From assembly GCF_900182615.1 (NCBI RefSeq), contig NZ_FXTE01000014.1:1-64000 (forward strand): a DNA stretch of 64,000 bases, read 5' to 3'. Of the stretch, positions 58,821 through 64,000 are shown one piece after another (position 1 is the first letter of the stretch; each line of letters begins with the position of its first letter). Source of the stretch: Ruegeria faecimaris (GTDB taxonomy: Bacteria; Pseudomonadota; Alphaproteobacteria; Rhodobacterales; Rhodobacteraceae). A program made the translations under genes and the position numbers. A model generated the notes under the pieces. It made no database searches, was not told where the DNA came from, and saw nothing but the letters and a program-made list of their open reading frames with translations.

Positions 58821-60140
58821 ATGTCAGAACCCAAAAAGCTGTACATCAAGACCTATGGTTGCCAGATGAACGTCTATGACAGCGAGCGTATGGCCGAGAC
58901 CCTGGGGGGGCAGGGCTATGTCGAAACCCAGAGCCCGGATGACGCGGATATGATTCTGCTGAACACCTGTCACATCCGGGAAAAAGCAGCCGAAAAGGTC
59001 TATTCCGAGCTGGGGCGTTTCAAAGGGTTGAAAGCCGAAAAACCCGATCTCAAGATCGGGGTCGCGGGCTGCGTCGCGCAGGCCGAGGGCGAAGAAATCA
59101 TGCGCCGTCAGCCCCTGGTCGATCTGGTGGTTGGCCCGCAAAGCTATCACCGTCTGCCTGAGATGGAAGCCAAGACGCGCGAAGGCGCCAAGGCACTGGA
59201 CACGGATTTCCCCGAAGAGGACAAGTTCGAAAAGCTCAAGAATCGTCCCAAAGCCAAACGTGGCCCCACCGCTTTTCTGACCGTTCAGGAAGGCTGCGAT
59301 AAATTCTGTGCCTTCTGTGTCGTGCCCTATACCCGAGGCGCCGAAGTCAGCCGTCCGGTGGACCGTATCGTCCGCGAGGCACAGGATCTGGTCGAACGTG
59401 GCGTGCGTGAGATCACTCTGCTGGGTCAGAACGTCAACGCCTATCACGGTGCTGGACCGAACGGCGACATGACGCTGGCGGGACTGATCTGGGAGTTGAA
59501 CAAGGTCGACGGGCTAGAGCGCATCCGCTTTACCACGTCGCACCCGAACGACATGGCCGACGACCTGATCGAGGCGCACGGCACCTGCGAAAAACTGATG
59601 CCCTATCTTCATTTACCGGTCCAGTCGGGTTCGGATCGCATTCTGAAGCGGATGAACCGCAGTCACACAGCCGAAAGCTATTTGCGCCTGATCGAGCGTA
59701 TCCGCGCTGCGCGTCCGGATATTGTCATGTCTGGTGATTTCATCGTTGGGTTCCCTGAAGAAACCGACGAAGATTTTCAGGCCACCATGGATTTGGTCGA
59801 ACAGATCAAATACGGCTATGCCTATTCGTTCAAGTATTCGACGCGCCCGGGAACGCCCGCAGCCGAGCGGTCTCAGGTTGATCCTGGGGTGGCGGATGAC
59901 CGCCTACAGCGGCTGCAGGGATTGATCACGCGTCATCAGCGCGAAATTCAGGATGCCATGGTTGGACGCAAAGTCCGCGTTCTGTTCGAAAAAACCGGTC
60001 GGTTGCCGGGACAGATGGTGGGAAAATCTGAATATCTTCATTCGGTTCACGTCTCTGATGCGGATGTGGAAATCGGCGCGTTGCGGGACGTTTTGATCAT
60101 CGGATCAGGTGCGAATTCTCTGGCGGGGCAGTTGCTCTGA
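58821..60140 (+). CDS. miaB: tRNA-2-methylthio-N6-isopentenyladenosine synthase MiaB
   Basis: Radical-SAM methylthiotransferase acting on adenosine 37 of tRNAs, 439 residues. The N-terminal UPF0004 domain has [14 protein letters not shown] (Cys14), [12 protein letters not shown] and GCVAQAEGE, giving the three auxiliary-cluster cysteines. The radical-SAM motif is CDKFCAFC, and a C-terminal TRAM domain follows. ATG at 58821 is chosen because the [14 protein letters not shown] start is typical. It lies upstream of phoH as in many alphaproteobacteria. Confidence 0.97.
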   Translation: MSEPKKLYIKTYGCQMNVYDSERMAETLGGQGYVETQSPDDADMILLNTCHIREKAAEKVYSELGRFKGLKAEKPDLKIGVAGCVAQAEGEEIMRRQPLVDLVVGPQSYHRLPEMEAKTREGAKALDTDFPEEDKFEKLKNRPKAKRGPTAFLTVQEGCDKFCAFCVVPYTRGAEVSRPVDRIVREAQDLVERGVREITLLGQNVNAYHGAGPNGDMTLAGLIWELNKVDGLERIRFTTSHPNDMADDLIEAHGTCEKLMPYLHLPVQSGSDRILKRMNRSHTAESYLRLIERIRAARPDIVMSGDFIVGFPEETDEDFQATMDLVEQIKYGYAYSFKYSTRPGTPAAERSQVDPGVADDRLQRLQGLITRHQREIQDAMVGRKVRVLFEKTGRLPGQMVGKSEYLHSVHVSDADVEIGALRDVLIIGSGANSLAGQLL

Positions 60141-60183
60141 CCCGTCCTTTATCTGTGATGCGGATACCATCGCTGGTATTTGT

Positions 60184-60216
60184 TTCCAAGATTTACCCTT
60201 GATTTATCACTTGGAA
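60184..60216. promoter_or_regulatory. Inverted repeat upstream of the outer-membrane protein gene
   Basis: TTCCAAG (60184-60190) and CTTGGAA (60210-60216) are perfect 7-bp arms around a 19-nt AT-rich spacer, about 110-140 bases before the beta-barrel gene. It could be an operator or part of the promoter region. No T run follows. Confidence 0.3.
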
Positions 60217-60322
60217 TTATGTTCCGAGAAAAGTCAGGTTTTTTCGGGGCCTAGGCTAACGCCTCCTGAAACGGCATATCAGTGCTGATCCTGGTGTCGG
60301 ATCGGGATGACGGAGGGTGCGA

Positions 60323-61087
60323 GTGAAAAATTTGAAAGTTAGTGCAGGGCCTAATATCAGGGTTGCCCTTCCCGCAATGGCCACGTTGTTTCTGGTACTC
60401 AATTCCGCTGCCGCAGGGAATCTGGATCCGGATTTATCTGAACCGCCGGTAATATCGTCAGCACGGTATGGCAGCGATGTCAGCGCCTTCTATCTGGGCT
60501 TGACAGCCGGCTATTCGACCAGCGGCTCGGACCGCTTTGGCCTGACGACACCTACAGATACGTTTGCTGTCGGCGAATTGGACCTCACCGGCAGTTACGG
60601 TGGTATTCGGGGCGGTTGGCGCGGTCTTCTGCCCGCAAAAGGCGGCCGTGACTACGTCTATGGTGTCGAGTTGGGCTATGATTTCGGATCTCTGGACGAT
60701 GAAGTGTCGACGCAGATCGGAACCTCGGTCGTCAATGGCGGTTCAGAGATTTCGGATGTCATCTCAATTCGCTTTCGGAACGGTCTGACAAACCCAAGTG
60801 GCAGAGTGTTATACTTTATTTCCGTTGGTTACGTGCATGGCGATATAACCACGACCAGTTCGATTACATCCGGGGCAACAACCCAGTCCTTTCAGGATAA
60901 AGACAGTCGAAAAGGGTTCTCGGCCAGCATTGGCGCCGAGCACAAATTGAATGAGAACTGGTCGATCACTGGGGAATATGAATACGTCCGGTTCGATTCT
61001 GAAACCGTCGAATTTGACAACGGGTTTACGACCAAATCGACGCCCCGTTACCGTGGTTTGCGGTTTGGCCTGAACTATCAGTTCTAG
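60323..61087 (+). CDS. Outer-membrane beta-barrel protein (OmpA/opacity-like)
   Basis: A 254-residue protein with a hydrophobic N-terminal signal region (about residues 10-30, ending SAAAGN). Strands of alternating polar and hydrophobic residues follow: FYLGLTAGYS, GGIRGGWRGLLP, YGVELGYDFGS, GLRFGLNYQF, the last ending in Phe as porin-type barrels do. It is probably an eight-stranded barrel in the outer membrane. The GTG at 60323 follows GGAGGG. Ligand and role are unknown. Confidence 0.78.
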   Translation: MKNLKVSAGPNIRVALPAMATLFLVLNSAAAGNLDPDLSEPPVISSARYGSDVSAFYLGLTAGYSTSGSDRFGLTTPTDTFAVGELDLTGSYGGIRGGWRGLLPAKGGRDYVYGVELGYDFGSLDDEVSTQIGTSVVNGGSEISDVISIRFRNGLTNPSGRVLYFISVGYVHGDITTTSSITSGATTQSFQDKDSRKGFSASIGAEHKLNENWSITGEYEYVRFDSETVEFDNGFTTKSTPRYRGLRFGLNYQF

Positions 61088-61229
61088 GTTTGCCTGTATA
61101 GAACGTTCGCGGTGCCTCCAACTTGATCGGCGGTTTTACCATTCTGCACGGAAAATTTGAATCTCTGGCTTGCGCCCACCAAGAAATGTTGTCTACGCTT
61201 GGGGTGAAACGCCCAGACAGGAGAGCGGA

Positions 61230-62252
61230 TTGGCCATTGGTGCCCTGAACCCACCGCAAAATGAAACGCCCCAGCGGGAAGCGTTTGTTGAATTTCCAGA
61301 CAATCGGTTATTGATAGATCTTTGCGGCGAATATGACCGCAACCTGACCGAAATCGAACAGAAGCTGACCGTGCAGATCGTGCGCCGTGGCAACCAACTG
61401 GTTGTCATGGGTGACGACGAATCCCAAAAACAGGCGATCGAAGTTCTGCAAGCGCTGTATACCCGCCTGGAAGGTGGTCGTGACGTAGAAGCAGCGGATG
61501 TAGACCGCGAACTTCGCATGGGCGGGTCGGAAACAGGAACCGGCAGCCGGGATGGCGATCAGCTTGAGATGTTCAAGGGTGGTTCGGTTGAGATCAAAAC
61601 CCGCAAAAAGCTGGTCGAGCCGCGTACTGACGCCCAGAAGGTCTATGTTCAGTCCTTGTTCAACAATGAGCTGGCCTTTGGCATAGGTCCGGCGGGCACA
61701 GGTAAGACCTATCTGGCCGTGGCCGTTGGCGTATCGATGTTTATCGGCGGGCATGTCGACCGCATCATCCTCAGTCGTCCCGCCGTCGAAGCGGGCGAAA
61801 AGCTGGGATATCTACCTGGCGACATGAAGGACAAGGTCGATCCCTATATGCAGCCGCTCTATGATGCGCTGAATGATTTTTTGCCCGGGAAACAACTGGC
61901 CAAGCTGATCGAGGAAAAGCGCATCGAGATTGCACCTCTGGCGTTCATGCGTGGTCGTACGCTCGCGAACGCCTTCGTTGTGCTGGATGAGGCGCAGAAC
62001 GCCACGACCATGCAGATGAAAATGTTCCTGACCCGTTTGGGCGAAGGCAGCCGCATGGTCATAACAGGCGACCGGTCACAGGTTGACCTGCCGCGCGGGG
62101 TTCAGTCGGGATTGGCGGATGCAGAACGGCTGTTGAGCACGATACCAAATATCAGCTTCAACTATTTCACCTCCAAGGATGTTGTTCGGCACCCACTTGT
62201 CGCCGCGATCATCGAGGCGTATGAGGCCGATACGGGCCGTGAAACGGGTTGA
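61230..62252 (+). CDS. phoH: PhoH family P-loop ATPase
   Basis: A 340-residue PhoH protein. An N-terminal KH-like region (about residues 15-95) with LLIDLCGEYDRNLTEIEQKL precedes the PhoH ATPase domain. Its Walker A is GPAGTGKTY, with ILSRPAVEAGEKLGYLPGD and the Walker B-type VVLDEAQNATTMQMKMFLTR. The start is a TTG at 61230 with AGGAGAG; the in-frame ATG at 61170 lacks a ribosome site. PhoH is part of the phoH-ybeY-corC-lnt operon and is linked to RNA metabolism. Confidence 0.92.
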   Translation: MAIGALNPPQNETPQREAFVEFPDNRLLIDLCGEYDRNLTEIEQKLTVQIVRRGNQLVVMGDDESQKQAIEVLQALYTRLEGGRDVEAADVDRELRMGGSETGTGSRDGDQLEMFKGGSVEIKTRKKLVEPRTDAQKVYVQSLFNNELAFGIGPAGTGKTYLAVAVGVSMFIGGHVDRIILSRPAVEAGEKLGYLPGDMKDKVDPYMQPLYDALNDFLPGKQLAKLIEEKRIEIAPLAFMRGRTLANAFVVLDEAQNATTMQMKMFLTRLGEGSRMVITGDRSQVDLPRGVQSGLADAERLLSTIPNISFNYFTSKDVVRHPLVAAIIEAYEADTGRETG

Positions 62253-62291
62253 TCTTCTGGGTCCCGGTATCGGGATTTTGGACATGGTGGC

Positions 62292-62786
62292 ATGAACCTG
62301 GAACTATCGGTTGAAGACCCGCGCTGGGACGGGCTCGAATTTTTGGCAGAGCGCGCCACAAGGGCGGTTTTGGATCATTGCGATCTTGATGCGGACCAGT
62401 GTGAGGTTAGCCTGCTGGGATGCGACGATGCACGGATCGCCCAGTTGAACACGGAATTCCGCGAAAAGGCGTCACCGACCAATGTGCTTAGCTGGCCAGC
62501 CGAAGATTTGGCTGCGGATTCCGCCGGGCAGACTCCGATACTCCCTGAACCCGATTTCTCAGGGGAAATTGCTCTGGGCGATATCGCGATTTCTTATGAT
62601 ACTTGTGCTCGCGAGGCGGCGGAGGCAGGGAAAAACATGGATGATCATGTCACACATCTGATCGTTCACGGCCTGTTGCATTTGCTGGGTTATGATCACA
62701 TTCGTGATCTCGACGCCACGCTGATGGAGGGTGTTGAGGTGGAGATACTTGGCAAACTGGGTATTGATGACCCATATAATGCTTAG
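62292..62786 (+). CDS. ybeY: Endoribonuclease YbeY
   Basis: Zinc-dependent ribonuclease for 16S rRNA 3' maturation and ribosome quality control. The 164 residues contain the metal-binding motif HLIVHGLLHLLGYDH (H-x3-H-x5-H). NTEFREKASPTNVLSW is the other family block. It is preceded by phoH and followed by corC, as in most proteobacteria. Confidence 0.96.
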   Translation: MNLELSVEDPRWDGLEFLAERATRAVLDHCDLDADQCEVSLLGCDDARIAQLNTEFREKASPTNVLSWPAEDLAADSAGQTPILPEPDFSGEIALGDIAISYDTCAREAAEAGKNMDDHVTHLIVHGLLHLLGYDHIRDLDATLMEGVEVEILGKLGIDDPYNA

Positions 62787-62821
62787 AGCGAGCCTTTCGG
62801 CTTATCATTTGGAATGGGAAA

Positions 62822-63709
62822 ATGGGCGAAACAGACGGCAGTTCTATGGCGGCGCAGGGCGCGCAACCGAAGGACGGCAACGAAAATGTCACTGAGAGAC
62901 CAGGACTTTTCTCTCGAATAGTGGATGCGTTCTCAACGCAGAGTGAAGACTCGGCTTCTGAGGTCAATGGGCAAGAGGTCGATCCGGCTCAACCTCGCGG
63001 CATGATTAACCTGCGCCGGATGCGGGTCGAGGACGTGGCGATTCCTACGGTCGAGATCGTGTCAGTACCGTCGACGATATCTAAAGATGAGCTGGCCCAG
63101 GTTTTCCGGGAAAGCGGTCTGTCCAGGATACCTGTATATGAAGGAACGCTGGATACGCCTTTGGGCTTTATCCACCTGAAAGATTTCGCTTTGACGCACG
63201 GGTTCAACGGCGGCTCGACTGAGTTTGATCTGGTGTCGATGTTGCGGACATTGCTGTTCGTGCCGCCATCGATGCCGATCGGTGTGCTGATGACCAAAAT
63301 GCAAACCGAGCGCCGCCACATGGCATTGGTGATCGACGAATATGGTGGTGTCGACGGGTTGCTGACGATCGAAGACCTGATCGAACAGGTTGTTGGTGAG
63401 ATCGCGGACGAACATGATGCGGATGAAAGCCAACTTTGGGTTCAGGAAAAACCTGGATGTTATGTGGTGCAGGCGCGGATACCCCTTGAAGATTTCGAAG
63501 CCGAGATCGGGCGTTCCTTGACCAGCCACGAGGATGTCGATGAGGAAGAGATCGACACGCTTGGCGGGTTGGTCTTCATGTTGTCCGGACGGGTTCCTGC
63601 ACGAGGAGAGGTTGTTCTGCATCCGGAAGGGCCTGAATTTGAGGTGATTGATGCGGATCCGCGGCGCATCAAACGGCTGCGTGTCATGCTGCCGGATATC
63701 GTTGCATGA
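62822..63709 (+). CDS. corC: CorC/HlyC-type CBS-domain protein
   Basis: A 295-residue protein with two CBS domains (about residues 60-190; VRVEDVAIPTVEIVSV and LVIDEYGGVDGLLTIEDLIEQ). The C-terminal transporter-associated CorC_HlyC domain contains LGGLVFMLSGRVPARGEVV. It is the cytoplasmic member of the magnesium/cobalt efflux group; transport itself is not shown. The stop overlaps the lnt start by four bases. Confidence 0.93.
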   Translation: MGETDGSSMAAQGAQPKDGNENVTERPGLFSRIVDAFSTQSEDSASEVNGQEVDPAQPRGMINLRRMRVEDVAIPTVEIVSVPSTISKDELAQVFRESGLSRIPVYEGTLDTPLGFIHLKDFALTHGFNGGSTEFDLVSMLRTLLFVPPSMPIGVLMTKMQTERRHMALVIDEYGGVDGLLTIEDLIEQVVGEIADEHDADESQLWVQEKPGCYVVQARIPLEDFEAEIGRSLTSHEDVDEEEIDTLGGLVFMLSGRVPARGEVVLHPEGPEFEVIDADPRRIKRLRVMLPDIVA

Positions 63710-64000
63710 GCCTGATACGGGCTTGGCCCATTTGGCTTAGATTTGTCCTTTCTGGTTTGTTGGGAGGACTGGCTGCATTTGGTCTGGCTCCCTTTGGGTA
63801 TTGGGTGGCTTCTGTATTGGCGTTGGTGTTGGTCGCACCGATATTTCAGAGCACCGAGACACGTGCGCGTGCGGCGTGGATCGGTTGGGCGTTTGGGACC
63901 GGGTATTTCGCCCATGCACTCAGCTGGATTGTCGAGCCGTTTCTGGTGGACGCCGATCGTCACGCTTGGATGGCTCCGTTTGCTTTGGTCTTCATGGCTG
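63706..64000 (+). CDS. lnt: Apolipoprotein N-acyltransferase Lnt (5' part)
   Basis: The first 98 codons of Lnt, truncated by the window edge. It begins MSLIRAWPIWLRFVLSGLLGG and has successive hydrophobic helices (LAAFGLAPFGYWVASVLALVL, then GWAFGTGYFAHALSWI) as in the membrane domain of the enzyme that N-acylates lipoproteins. The catalytic nitrilase-like domain would lie outside. ATGA overlap with corC supports the assignment. Confidence 0.9.
   Translation, partial: MSLIRAWPIWLRFVLSGLLGGLAAFGLAPFGYWVASVLALVLVAPIFQSTETRARAAWIGWAFGTGYFAHALSWIVEPFLVDADRHAWMAPFALVFMA

Noticed and set aside
1..64000. Mobile elements, CRISPR arrays, tRNA or rRNA genes
   Set aside because: No transposase, integrase, phage gene, spaced identical repeats or cloverleaf-forming sequence was recognised. 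This was by eye; a tRNAscan or CRISPR search would settle it.

Overview
The window looks like chromosomal DNA of a Rhodobacteraceae bacterium of the Roseobacter/Ruegeria type. The evidence is a GC-rich codon pattern, an irr-fabA-fabB-fabI block, a miaB ... phoH-ybeY-corC-lnt block, a complete alphaproteobacterial C-P lyase cluster, and several betaine- and osmolyte-type catabolic genes. No rRNA, tRNA, CRISPR array, transposase, integrase or phage gene was seen. Genus-level assignment is inference.

Left part (1-2.2 kb): a MarR regulator faces a two-gene unit (ABM-domain monooxygenase and small membrane protein) across a pair of phased palindromes, followed by rpe. From 2.3 to 15.5 kb lies a full phosphonate system. 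It has phnC-phnD-phnE1-phnE2 for import, a hexapeptide acetyltransferase, the repressor phnF, then phnG-H-I-J, a VOC-fold gene, phnK-L-N, a 2H-phosphoesterase (DUF1045) on the opposite strand, and phnM. A plausible Pho box precedes phnC, an intrinsic terminator separates phnD from phnE, and phnI and phnJ are interrupted by a small antisense membrane-protein ORF.

From 15.5 to 22 kb a seven-gene, tightly overlapping minus-strand operon encodes four glycosyltransferases, a histidine phosphatase, a polysaccharide-deacetylase-like protein and a small methyltransferase. It has no flippase or polymerase and its product is unknown. A large MscS-type channel follows. From 24.9 to 32.1 kb is a peptide-type ABC importer operon that ends in a CoA-transferase whose two halves appear swapped. 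A second methyltransferase of the same small family and a GST follow.

From 33.6 to 39.5 kb is a demethylation cassette: a DMGDH-like flavoprotein, a non-pyrrolysine MttB-family methyltransferase, TetR and a DAO-family oxidase. From 40.7 to 44.2 kb lies the most unusual unit. It is a large ABC-exporter-like protein with decayed ATPase motifs and a C-terminal cyclic-nucleotide-binding domain. Its reading frame appears to start at AUA. Upstream is an ATTC-N8-GAAT palindrome, and it converges on an ArsR regulator with the two cysteines (C42, C108) typical of persulfide sensors SqrR/BigR.

From 44.3 to 52.1 kb a series of minus-strand catabolic genes follows: sugar-acid dehydratase, Zn alcohol dehydrogenase, MFS exporter, hydrolases, pcaD, threonine dehydratase-like and haloacid dehalogenase. 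The remainder is housekeeping: a SlyD-like FKBP, fabI-fabB-fabA with divergent irr, a LysR/phytanoyl-dioxygenase pair, a putative glycosyltransferase, miaB, an outer-membrane beta-barrel, phoH, ybeY, corC and the start of lnt, which is cut by the window edge. Start codons were chosen by ribosome-binding site, overlap and domain start, so many are shorter than the longest open frame.
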